From assembly GCA_964562685.1 (NCBI GenBank), contig CAZLUP010000003.1, forward strand, positions 1-64,000: a stretch of DNA of 64,000 nucleotides. Direction: 5' to 3'. Under the pieces are notes generated by a model that was given only the letters and a program-made list of their open reading frames with translations, made no database searches and had not been told where the DNA came from. The number at the start of each line of letters is the position of its first letter. Position 1 is the stretch's first letter. Positions 53,025-61,604 of this stretch are shown in pieces. A program made the position numbers and the translations under genes. Source of the stretch: Stanieria sp964562685. GTDB taxonomy: Bacteria; Cyanobacteriota; Cyanobacteriia; Cyanobacteriales; Xenococcaceae.

Positions 53025-53582
53025 TTAAGAACTTGTTTGACAATTACTAGCACTAACTGAACCAGACACATCACCTGTATAATTGCCACTCCTAATAATT
53101 CCTAGTCCCAGAGAAATAGCAAGACATTTTTTAGTAGAATTATTTTGATTATGATAGACAACAATTGTACCAGCACTATTAGTATTACCTCGTGGCGAAA
53201 AAGTAATTACTGGTGTGGCGTAATTGGTTTTAATTTCTACTCCAGTTGGCAAAGAGCGATCGCTTAATAAACAGCCTTCATAACTACCATAAATATCAGG
53301 AGTTTTAACTTTAATTGTACGATTAGTTGTATCGATTTGAATTCGGCAACGTTTGCCTCTACGAATAGCTTGTCTTTGTGCTTCTTTAATTGCACCTTTG
53401 ACTGTTTCAAAACCTTCAAAAACTCTTTGTTGCGCTAATAAACCAGCAAAATTAGGAATTGCGATCGCAGCTAAAATACCTATTATAATTACTACTATTA
53501 ATACTTCAATCAAACTATAACCGCGATCGCTTAGTGCCTCAACTCTCCTACAATCGCTTCTGTTTGTATTGTATGATTTCAT
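53025..53582 (-). CDS. GspH/FimT-type pseudopilin
   Basis: A 185-residue minor pilin. The prepilin motif is RG/YSLIEVLIVVIIIGILAAI (cleavage after Gly, near residue 21), followed by a hydrophobic helix and IPNFAGLLAQQRVFE. AIKEAQRQAIRRGKRC (~65-80) resembles GspH/FimT. The C-terminal half is strand-rich and ends GNYTGDVSGSVSASNC, closely related to the paralogue at 55529-56035. It is the last gene in the minus-strand pseudopilin cluster, 275 bp after the PilW-like gene. Confidence 0.88.
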   Translation of the reverse strand: MKSYNTNRSDCRRVEALSDRGYSLIEVLIVVIIIGILAAIAIPNFAGLLAQQRVFEGFETVKGAIKEAQRQAIRRGKRCRIQIDTTNRTIKVKTPDIYGSYEGCLLSDRSLPTGVEIKTNYATPVITFSPRGNTNSAGTIVVYHNQNNSTKKCLAISLGLGIIRSGNYTGDVSGSVSASNCQTSS

Positions 53583-53856
53583 AAAAAATCAGCTAAACTT
53601 GCTTTAATTTTCGTGACAGTTTCAACAGTTTAGCGGTACAAAGAACTTATGACCAACTATTTTGAGATTAAATCTAATGTATAAAAATAAAAAGTAAGAA
53701 ATAACAATATGATTAAGGCTTCAAAATTTAACAACGATGAAGTTATAACCTAGTTTTTTTAAACTCAGTTAAGTAAAATTACCAAGAAGTAAAAAAATAG
53801 TAAATGTTAAAGATTAAAGCCCTAAATTCTAAAACAAAAAGCCTAAATCAAAATGA

Positions 53857-55089
53857 TTATTCAACAGTAACTACCAATACTTGATCTTGCCAATCAAAAC
53901 CAGGATGAATTGGACTAGTTTGCCCGATTTCAAAAGCTATAATATAGTGGTCTTTAGGCAGGGTAATTTTGTTATTTTGAATATAGTTGTTAGTCCTTAG
54001 TATATTTCCAATATTTTGATAACGGTTGGGATTGGCAGTCGGATTCCAAGCATCCTTAGAAGGAGCATCACTACCATCTCCTAAGATTAATACTCTGGTA
54101 GAATCAGTTGAAAGCACAGGATTACTGTTATTTTGTTGTCCTGGTGAAAATTTGTCTGGTAAAGTTGTTGAAGGAGTTACTTCGATATAAAATTCCTCGC
54201 TAATGGTAAAAGCTTTGTCACCATTTGCATTTGTAGTTGTTGTTATTTCTGAGTTATTGCTTGTCTTTTTAAATTTTATTGTCATAGTACAAGGATCACC
54301 AGAAGGATTACAACCCATAGCACTTACCAAGTTTTTTACTGTGTATGTTCTAGAGGTACCGTTGGGATTGAGAGGATTAGTAGCAAGAGAACCAAAAGAG
54401 TTGTTAGAACTAGCACCAGTTAAATTTTCTGCCTCTGCTCTAGCATATACTTGAGTGTTGGCTTGATATTCTTCGTTACTGTCTCCAAATACACCGCTAA
54501 TATAAACTTGAGCAGTTTTCTTATTATTATTAACGCAAGCAGCAAAACCTGTACCACTAATAGCTGTACCCGTACAAGGTGAAGGAGTAAGGGTTTGATC
54601 GTCTACTCGATCAACCAAGGGCTGATTTACCCAAGTACCATTAGTATAATTACCATTATTATCTAATGGCGGCCCGTACCGATAGATTACTCTCGGACCA
54701 AGCCATTTGTCATCTGGTTTCGATCTAACATAATAAATTACTCTATTATCTGTATTGGCTTGTCCCATATTAGGTAGATCTAATGCTAGTATGGCTTGAC
54801 CACCAGTAGGTATAGTTAAACCAGCAGGGACATTTGCCGTTGGATCTGTTTCAATTGCTTCAGCTTTTTTGACTTCATCAGAAATAAATTCAAGAGCGCG
54901 GTTAACTTCGGTTCTACTTTCTGCCTGGACTGAAGAGGTTTTATTTCCCTGTAGCATATTTATTAAACCCCAGCCAGCAGCACCTATAACCACAAAAGAA
55001 ATAGATGCGCCAAGAAGTATTTCTGGCAAAGTATAACCAGTAAATTTTTGCTGTTTATTTTTTAGTTTAATTGGTAAGTTAACGTGCAT
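53857..55089 (-). CDS. PilW/PulJ-like pseudopilin (HpsC-like)
   Basis: A 410-residue protein with a prepilin-type N-terminus (FTG/YTLPEILLGASISFVVIG, cleavage near residue 18; Glu at mature position 5), then a coiled helix (VQAESRTEVNRALEFISDEV) and a long extracellular beta-rich region. Length and layout resemble PilW-type minor pilins and the HpsC pseudopilin of hormogonium polysaccharide secretion; the latter is a tentative link. It has the longest gaps in the cluster on both sides (274 and 439 bp). Confidence 0.78.
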   Translation of the reverse strand: MHVNLPIKLKNKQQKFTGYTLPEILLGASISFVVIGAAGWGLINMLQGNKTSSVQAESRTEVNRALEFISDEVKKAEAIETDPTANVPAGLTIPTGGQAILALDLPNMGQANTDNRVIYYVRSKPDDKWLGPRVIYRYGPPLDNNGNYTNGTWVNQPLVDRVDDQTLTPSPCTGTAISGTGFAACVNNNKKTAQVYISGVFGDSNEEYQANTQVYARAEAENLTGASSNNSFGSLATNPLNPNGTSRTYTVKNLVSAMGCNPSGDPCTMTIKFKKTSNNSEITTTTNANGDKAFTISEEFYIEVTPSTTLPDKFSPGQQNNSNPVLSTDSTRVLILGDGSDAPSKDAWNPTANPNRYQNIGNILRTNNYIQNNKITLPKDHYIIAFEIGQTSPIHPGFDWQDQVLVVTVE

Positions 55090-55528
55090 ATTACTGATTA
55101 GATTTATTTATTTTATTTTTAGCCAAGTAAGTATTTTAATTAGCCAATAATTTGATAATGTTTTACTTTAGTTTTATGAATATTTTATTTGATTACTTAA
55201 TAAAATTAGCCTTGCCAAGAACCTAATAATGAATATAAATATACTTCTTTTATAACAATTATTTTGCTTGACGTTAACTAGAGTAAATACGGATAATAAT
55301 TATAAAAAAATAATTTTTTATATTGAAAATAGGGTAAATTCACCACGTATTCCTAATAATTACTTTTCACATTTTTGCCTGTCAAAAATAGAGCTTTACC
55401 GTCGTTAAATTTAATTAAACATACTAATTTTGATCTATTTAATTGTTAGCTCAGAATTTAGCAAAAAATCAATTACAAAAGATAGTTATTGATAATTAGT
55501 AGATTTATTGAGTATCTTTATTAGTTAA
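55090..55528. other. AT-rich spacer inside the pseudopilin cluster
   Basis: A 439-bp stretch with no convincing open frame on either strand and no recognisable terminator or repeat. Its position between same-strand genes suggests a second promoter for the downstream pair. Confidence 0.35.
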
Positions 55529-56035
55529 TTAGTCAGACGTAGTGCATGAATTGGCAGTAAGTGTCGTAGCGACATCGCCTGTATAATCACCAGTTCTAAG
55601 CGAACCTAATCCATCACTAACCACTACACATTTTTTTTCATTACTTGAAGAATTATAAACTACTATTGTTTTACCAGGACTAACAATACCTTTGTGGGTA
55701 AAAGAAATAGTATTAGCATTACCATCATTAGCTGTGATAGAAACTTGAGTATCTAAAGTACGAGTACTGAGTAAACAGTTATTAGTAGAAGAAAGAGTTT
55801 TTGCACTCGTATCAATGGTTACTGTACAATTTCTTCCTCTTCTAATTGCTTGTCTTTGAGCTTCTTTTAATGCTGCTTCTACTTGTCGTTGCGCTTCTTT
55901 AACTCGATTTTGATTGAGTAAACCTAGAAAATTAGGAGTAATAATTGCAGCTAAAATACCAACAACAATCATTGCAACAAGCATTTCTGTTAGTGTAAAA
56001 CCTTGTTTTTTATTTCGGGCATTGTACCGCTGCAT
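55529..56035 (-). CDS. GspH/FimT-type pseudopilin
   Basis: A 168-residue minor pilin. The leader MQRYNARNKKQG is followed by FTLTEMLVAMIVVGILAAI, with cleavage after Gly12. The AAL-KEAQRQAIRRGRNC region (residues ~44-60) and the C-terminal GDYTGDVATTLTANSC are shared with the paralogue at 53025-53582, so the two arose by duplication. Its 5' end overlaps the upstream PilV-like gene by 26 bp, which indicates translational coupling. Confidence 0.88.
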   Translation of the reverse strand: MQRYNARNKKQGFTLTEMLVAMIVVGILAAIITPNFLGLLNQNRVKEAQRQVEAALKEAQRQAIRRGRNCTVTIDTSAKTLSSTNNCLLSTRTLDTQVSITANDGNANTISFTHKGIVSPGKTIVVYNSSSNEKKCVVVSDGLGSLRTGDYTGDVATTLTANSCTTSD

Positions 56036-56585
56036 TAGGAATTACCTCAATATAATCTGTTGCTATAGCATCTCCAACTAAATTAGTTCCATTCCACTCC
56101 TTGACTTCATAATTAATTCTCAAAACTTTATAAGGAGAAGAACTTTCAACAAATGTACGAGTTAATCGATAAGTTTTACCTTCATCCCCTAATAATTTTT
56201 TATCAGCAGGAACACTGGGTAAACCATCCTGCAAGGCTTTAGCATAACCAGTGTTATAAGTAGTTGCGCTACATTTACTATAATCAACTGCTAAATCTCT
56301 AGCTGCTAATTGAATTTGTTCAATATCTTCTTGTATTAGTTGATTTGCTCTCTGCTGTTCTTGTGCTTGAACTCGCAGCATAGTTGCTAATACTAAAGCT
56401 TGCATTGATCCAAGAACAAAAAATGTAGCAATCAACATCGCAACTAATACTTCTATTAAAGAAAAACCTGCCTCTGATTTTGATTTTTTCTTATAAATTG
56501 TCTTGCTCATTCTAAATGAAGCAGAAGAACAAGAAGAATTGATGGTTTCAAAGCTATTTTGAGGTAATTTTTTGAGTATTAACAT
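56010..56585 (-). CDS. PilV-like minor pilin (HpsB-like)
   Basis: About 191 residues. The prepilin motif is KSEAG/FSLIEVLVAMLIATFFVLG; hydrophobic helix and RVQAQEQQRANQLIQEDIEQ follow. The soluble part is short and ends YIEVIPNAAVQCPK. The start is uncertain: ATG 56585 sits directly after the upstream stop region, whereas ATG 56510 would give a shorter 16-residue leader. It overlaps the downstream GspH-like gene. It is one of five same-strand pseudopilin genes. Confidence 0.8.
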   Translation of the reverse strand: MLILKKLPQNSFETINSSCSSASFRMSKTIYKKKSKSEAGFSLIEVLVAMLIATFFVLGSMQALVLATMLRVQAQEQQRANQLIQEDIEQIQLAARDLAVDYSKCSATTYNTGYAKALQDGLPSVPADKKLLGDEGKTYRLTRTFVESSSPYKVLRINYEVKEWNGTNLVGDAIATDYIEVIPNAAVQCPK

Positions 56586-56587
56586 AA

Positions 56588-58168
56588 TTAATTTACCTGC
56601 TGAGTTTCCCAACGTGAAGGAATATCAATTATGGGATCGACTACTCTGGCATTAGCACTAACCAAATCGTCTTTAATGTAGGTATAGCTATAATATTGTT
56701 CTGATACTAGTGCTTGATCTGTAGGGTCATCTGGACTAATATTAACAGCAGTAGTAAGACCAGAATCTCCATCCCAATCTTTTACCCAAACAGCACCTTT
56801 AATAGTTACAGTTGGATTATTTGCTAGAGTTACTGTAGCGTTAGGAGCATGAATTAAAGCTGCAATGTTAATTGGATAATTACCTTCAAATCTAATATTC
56901 GTCGTAGCAGCCGTACCGTAAATTTCCAAATTATAAGATTTATTATTATTCCCTGCTCTAACATTGAGATCGACATTTCTTTCGTCAGGTCCTGTACCAT
57001 CAGGATCTGCTTCTCCTTTTAGAGTTATATTGCCATTTACATATAGTAGGACTTTACTACCGGCAACAATATTTATATCTTCGCCATCAAGGTCTATATT
57101 GCCATTAATTAAATAATGATAATAAACATTTTCATCAGGATCGATGACACCATCTCCGTCAGTGTCATCGTGTTCTGATAGGTCACCTGAACGGGGTAAG
57201 GTAAGAGTACTATTAATATCACCAGCAATCACATTGACATCAACAGCTGCATCAGAATCAAGATTAGTTGCACCAGTAGCAGGAGGTGTTTTATATGACG
57301 GTTGTAAAGGAGTAAAACTTACTGATTTTTCTTTATTAGTTGCCCAATCTTGAAGATTTGCTGTAGTTGGGATGGTGTTTGTGCTAGCACAATTTGCATC
57401 AGTTAAAATAATATTTCCATTAACTGTGAGCTTGCTTGCATCAGTTACTGAAGCATCTACTGTACCACCAGGAGTTCCAGTTATCCACAAAGCGGGGTTG
57501 AAGCGATTAAAATTGCCTTCTAATTGAACTATTTCTCCATTAGGAGTGGGAATTCCTGGCTGAATCGGTAAATCCACTCTAATTTGAGTAACTGCTGCTA
57601 GTGTATCGTTGGTTAAATTAGTATTACTTTGATTAACTCTGCCTTCTACTATTAATGTCCCAAATGGTTGAGCAGTATATGCACCGCCAGAGTAATTACT
57701 AGTATAGGTATAACTAATTAATCTATATTGATATTCATTGAGATCGACGCTGTTATCTCCATCTGCATCGACATATTGCCATCCTCTAGTCGCCATTGCT
57801 GCTACAGTAGTAGCTCCATCGGTGGGGCAAGAACCAGCTATATTAGGAATATTAGCTGCTAGTTTCCAGCTTATACCGCCAGTATCACTGCAATTTTCAT
57901 CTGTCCATGTGCCATTACAAGCGTTATATACAGCAATAACTTTGTATTTATCAATTAACTCCCTGTATCTAGCAACGCCCAATTCTGCTGCTGCTAAGGC
58001 TCTTGATGTTGCTCTTTGACTAACAGCAGTTATTTGTTCATCACTCGACTGGAAAATACTAATTGTCCCTACCAAAGTCATAATTAATCCCAAAGCAATG
58101 ACGGCAGGAATAACAAAACCCTGATGTTTAGACTGACGTAATACAAGAGTTTTGAATAAAAGATTCAT
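56588..58168 (-). CDS. PilX-like minor pilin with two EF-hand-like loops
   Basis: A 526-residue protein. The N-terminus (QGFVIPAVIALGLIMTLVGT, residues ~16-35) is a membrane segment of the PilX type, followed by a helix (ATSRALAAAELGVARYRELI). The large exported region is Asn/Thr/Asp-rich. It contains two perfect calcium-loop patterns: DADGDNSVDLNE (134-145) and DTDGDGVIDPDE (335-346). The stretch from ~350 to ~460 is a repetitive beta-helix-like series (YLINGNIDLDG; VYLYVNGNITLKG-type). It is the first gene of the pseudopilin cluster, and probably sits at the pilus tip or acts as a surface protein. Confidence 0.75.
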   Translation of the reverse strand: MNLLFKTLVLRQSKHQGFVIPAVIALGLIMTLVGTISIFQSSDEQITAVSQRATSRALAAAELGVARYRELIDKYKVIAVYNACNGTWTDENCSDTGGISWKLAANIPNIAGSCPTDGATTVAAMATRGWQYVDADGDNSVDLNEYQYRLISYTYTSNYSGGAYTAQPFGTLIVEGRVNQSNTNLTNDTLAAVTQIRVDLPIQPGIPTPNGEIVQLEGNFNRFNPALWITGTPGGTVDASVTDASKLTVNGNIILTDANCASTNTIPTTANLQDWATNKEKSVSFTPLQPSYKTPPATGATNLDSDAAVDVNVIAGDINSTLTLPRSGDLSEHDDTDGDGVIDPDENVYYHYLINGNIDLDGEDINIVAGSKVLLYVNGNITLKGEADPDGTGPDERNVDLNVRAGNNNKSYNLEIYGTAATTNIRFEGNYPINIAALIHAPNATVTLANNPTVTIKGAVWVKDWDGDSGLTTAVNISPDDPTDQALVSEQYYSYTYIKDDLVSANARVVDPIIDIPSRWETQQVN

Positions 58169-58464
58169 ATATATATATTCAAAATAAGCACAGTCTTTGT
58201 TGATAACAATATGATGTAGTCTTGCTTAATTGACTTTAATTCAGTGTGATCTTGATCACTAACTATAATAATTTTTGTTATTAATTTTTAATTAAATAAA
58301 TTTAAATTATCTTAGAGCTTGATTAATGAGTTAAAAAATAAACAATCTTAACATTCGCATTTTTCTTAGGATGCGGTCTTTTTTTTTAGTTCAAGGTAGA
58401 AATCTTAAAGCGATCGCTTATTATTCAAACTTCAAAAGCGATCGCAATAAATAATCTTTTCAAT
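58169..58464. other. Spacer between rpmB and the pseudopilin cluster
   Basis: An AT-rich spacer with two HIP1 octamers (58411-58418 and 58438-58445) and a weak hairpin with a poly-T run (58356-58389). The promoter of the pilin cluster presumably lies at its left part. Confidence 0.4.
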
Positions 58465-58701
58465 TTAAAATTTATTAAGATTAATACCTGCTTCTTTTGC
58501 CATTGCATCGATGCCTTTCTTCTCAAGGGTTTTGATTGCCTTGGTAGACATACGTAATTTCACCCAACGATTACCTTCTGGCCACCAAACTCTTTTAGTT
58601 TGTAAATTAGCGTGCTGTAATCTTTTAGTACGACGATGAGAGTGAGATACAGCAAAAGCATTGTTGGCTTTTTTGCCTGTTAATTGACATCTGCGAGACA
58701 C
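58465..58701 (-). CDS. rpmB: 50S ribosomal protein L28
   Basis: A 78-residue ribosomal protein with the typical start MSRRCQLTGKKANNAFAVSH, then SHRRTKRLQHANLQTKRVWW and WVKLRMSTKAIKTLEKKGID. It is monocistronic, downstream of an orphan phosphorothioation-associated gene on the same strand. Confidence 0.98.
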   Translation of the reverse strand: MSRRCQLTGKKANNAFAVSHSHRRTKRLQHANLQTKRVWWPEGNRWVKLRMSTKAIKTLEKKGIDAMAKEAGINLNKF

Positions 58702-58817
58702 AGTTTCCCTCCTATTTTATCACACAATCTCTTATTATATCTTATAAAAGACTAAATTTATCAGAAAAACTGTTTGTAATTACAAATAAATTGCATTGGT
58801 AAGCAACAGGAAAATTT

Positions 58818-59285
58818 TTATAAAAATCTACTTAAATCAAACTCTTCTTCAATCGATTCTTCTTGAAATCTTTCAGCACTTAAAATTAATAATAATCTTT
58901 CTGTGTAATCTACTGCTCCACGTAATTCATCTTTTAATTTTTCCAAACCGCCGTTAGCGTATTCTTCAAAAATTTGAATTCTTTCTGCTTCTATATCACG
59001 ATCGCAATTAGCTAGAGTTTTTAGCTGTTGAGTTTCAGAAATAGCAATTAATTTAATTGCCCAATCATAACCACGAGAGATAAATACTTCTAAACTAATC
59101 GGTGCTGGTTCACTATTAGATATTTCTTGCAATGGTACTCGCTTATGATATTTGACTCCTAAACTAGCAGCAAAAGCGATAACATCTGCATAGGTTTGAA
59201 AAGGTCCAGTGCCGCTTTTATTATCTATAAGTTTTTGAATTAATTCTGCTTTGTCTTTAGCAATTTTAATTCTAGGAAGAGCCAT
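58818..59285 (-). CDS. DNA phosphorothioation-associated protein 4 (Dnd-associated)
   Basis: A 155-residue protein matching the 'dnd-associated protein 4' family (TIGR04062-type): MALPRIKIAKDKAELIQKLI at the start, GPFQTYADVIAFAASLGVKY (residues ~27-46), PISLEVFISRGYDWAIKLIA (~62-81), and FEEYANGGLEKLKDELRGAV. The family is found with DNA phosphorothioation (Dnd) modification-restriction loci. No dndA-E or restriction genes are in this window, so it is an orphan here. It is 26 bp downstream of the sulfotransferase gene on the same strand. Confidence 0.8.
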   Translation of the reverse strand: MALPRIKIAKDKAELIQKLIDNKSGTGPFQTYADVIAFAASLGVKYHKRVPLQEISNSEPAPISLEVFISRGYDWAIKLIAISETQQLKTLANCDRDIEAERIQIFEEYANGGLEKLKDELRGAVDYTERLLLILSAERFQEESIEEEFDLSRFL

Positions 59286-59311
59286 AATGACAATTTTAAT
59301 TTTTTGTTATT

Positions 59312-61495
59312 TTAAGACCAATTTAATTCCATGCCAAGGTACTCCTCTAACTGGGTATTATGACTTCTAAAAAACTCACTTAGATTTTTTTGAAACTGTA
59401 CGTCTTGATAATTGTAAGAACCGACATTATGCTTTTTAAATTGTAGATTTGGATTATCAGCCAAGTTGAGAAAATGATAAATTTGTTGCATGGTTTGTTC
59501 TGGTTCTGCCAATAACTGTTCATTAGTTAAAATTAAAAGTTGTTTTTTAGAAAATACTTTCAACCATCTTTTAAGAGTATGAATATATAAACCGCCTAAT
59601 AAATAAATTGATTTTTTTTCTCGGTAAAACTGTTCAATCTGCTCTGGAGAGTCAAGCTCGTTAAGCATTTTTAATTCAGAATTAATTGCTACTTCTAAAG
59701 AATTATTTTCCCAACCATGCTTGAGACGATGATAATAGTGAGAAATGGCTCTTTCAACAGGATTTCTCAAAATAGTAATTAATTTAATCTGAGGAAATAA
59801 AGCAAAAACTTGTTCTTGAATATCACTAATTAAATAAGAAGGGGTAGCTTCTCCTGTAATAAAATTCGTCCCTTCAGGAATTGCAGGAAAATGAGATAAA
59901 TACCAATTAAGATCTGGTTGTAAATAATCACTGCGATTGAAATATCCTACTTCTTTCTTTACGGCTGGTAAGATTTGAGGATGTTGTGATAAATAATGAT
60001 AAAGAGAGGTTGTGCCAGCTTTTGCTGCTCCAATAATTAGAAAATTAGGTCCTTGAGACTGTTTAAAATTCCAATGTTTTTCGACAAAATGTGGTCGATT
60101 TTGGCTGACGATAATATAACAAGCATGACGATAATGATTAGCTGCCTCGTCAAATTTTTCTTGTTTAGTTAGTAAATCTCCTATAGTAATGTAATATTCT
60201 GAAGGGAAACTAGTTTCTCTTTGTTGTGCTTGTTGGTAACAATTAAGAATTTGCTCGATTTGATTAGGATCAATTTTTTGAATATTTCTAATTTTAGTAT
60301 AAATAGATTTGATGTTTGGTTGAATTTCAATTGCTTGCAAGTAAAATTCAATAGCTTGATTCCATTTTTTTTGTTTTTCAAAAATTGTACCTAAATGATT
60401 ATAAAATTGACCAATTTTATAATTTCTATTTTGTTCATGTCCCAGCCAAGTCAATTCAGGATCAATTTCTAAAGCTTTTTGATAACTCTGCATAGCTAAA
60501 GACCAATTTTTTTGCTGAAAATAAATTTGCCCTAATTGCTCAAAAAAGAAAGCATTTTCTGTACTAACATCGATAGCTTTTTGATAAATAGCGATCGCTT
60601 GTTCCCATTCTCCTTGTTTAAGATAAATTTGTCCTAATTGATGATAAGATTCCAGATAACTAGGTTCGATTTCAATAGCTCGAAGATAAGAATAAATTGC
60701 TTTGTCTAGATAATTTTGTTTAGTATAAGCTAATCCTTGTTCATAATATAATTGGGCTGAGTCTGGATATAATTGTGTTAAAAGAAGAGGTTTGAGGATA
60801 CCAATATTTCTCAGGGTTTTGACTATATTATGTTCGTTACCATCATAGGCTTGGAGGGTCACATTGTGGCATCCTTGAAGACGTGCTGCATGAACTGTGT
60901 CTAAATGATTTTCTCGACAAAAATAAATGTAAAATTGAGTTTTAATCTTGTTTTTATCTTGCCAGAGCTTTAGTAAATCAAAGTATTTATTGGAAGTTTC
61001 AGGATTAAAAGATTTATATAATTTATTTATCTGAGATTGCCAACGATTATCGCCAAAAATAGACCGATTTTTAGGGTCAATAAAAGTTTGAGGAGAAAAA
61101 GCGATCGCAGCATCTGCTTCTAATAAATAGCCGAATAAAATTGCTGCATATCCTCCAGCAGAGTTACCAGTAACTACTACTTTTTGAATTTGTTCTTTTT
61201 GAATAAAATCTTTTAAATAACTAACAATTTGTTCAATATTATCTCCTACTAATTTAATTCCGTTTTGATACCAACTTTGCAAACAATCTCTTAAAAAGAT
61301 TTTTTTTATTTCAAAGTCTGAGGTAATTCGAGAAAATTCATAAGGAGGAATTCCCATTCCTTGAGAAATACCACCACAAGTAATCAATAAAATATTACTG
61401 TTATACTGACAATCTATCTGAATACCTTCTGCTTGTTGTAAACTTTTATGGGTTTGTTCTCTTAATTCGCTTTCGGCAAAACTTGCAGCAGTCAT
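59312..61495 (-). CDS. Hydrolase-TPR-sulfotransferase fusion protein
   Basis: A 727-residue protein with three parts. (1) Residues ~25-235: an alpha/beta-hydrolase-like domain with ILLITCGGISQGMG and a nucleophile motif VVTGNSAGGYAAILFGYL. (2) Residues ~250-470: TPR units of 34 residues (for example EQGLAYTKQNYLDKAIYSYL; LGQIYFQQKNWSLAMQSYQK). (3) Residues ~478-727: a sulfotransferase domain with the PAPS 5'-phosphosulfate loop FLIIGAAKAGTTSLYHYL and the 3'-phosphate segment LRNPVERAISHYYHR. It probably sulfates a carbohydrate. A related two-part protein is encoded upstream, so the two are paralogues in the last ~480 residues. Confidence 0.85.
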   Translation of the reverse strand: MTAASFAESELREQTHKSLQQAEGIQIDCQYNSNILLITCGGISQGMGIPPYEFSRITSDFEIKKIFLRDCLQSWYQNGIKLVGDNIEQIVSYLKDFIQKEQIQKVVVTGNSAGGYAAILFGYLLEADAAIAFSPQTFIDPKNRSIFGDNRWQSQINKLYKSFNPETSNKYFDLLKLWQDKNKIKTQFYIYFCRENHLDTVHAARLQGCHNVTLQAYDGNEHNIVKTLRNIGILKPLLLTQLYPDSAQLYYEQGLAYTKQNYLDKAIYSYLRAIEIEPSYLESYHQLGQIYLKQGEWEQAIAIYQKAIDVSTENAFFFEQLGQIYFQQKNWSLAMQSYQKALEIDPELTWLGHEQNRNYKIGQFYNHLGTIFEKQKKWNQAIEFYLQAIEIQPNIKSIYTKIRNIQKIDPNQIEQILNCYQQAQQRETSFPSEYYITIGDLLTKQEKFDEAANHYRHACYIIVSQNRPHFVEKHWNFKQSQGPNFLIIGAAKAGTTSLYHYLSQHPQILPAVKKEVGYFNRSDYLQPDLNWYLSHFPAIPEGTNFITGEATPSYLISDIQEQVFALFPQIKLITILRNPVERAISHYYHRLKHGWENNSLEVAINSELKMLNELDSPEQIEQFYREKKSIYLLGGLYIHTLKRWLKVFSKKQLLILTNEQLLAEPEQTMQQIYHFLNLADNPNLQFKKHNVGSYNYQDVQFQKNLSEFFRSHNTQLEEYLGMELNWS

Positions 61496-61604
61496 CTTTA
61501 AATTTCTCTTCTATATTTACCTGATGGATAAATTATCTAGAGGAAGGGAAAAAAGAGAATTCTTCCCCTATATAAATAGCAACAATTAGGATAAGTTAAT
61601 TTTC

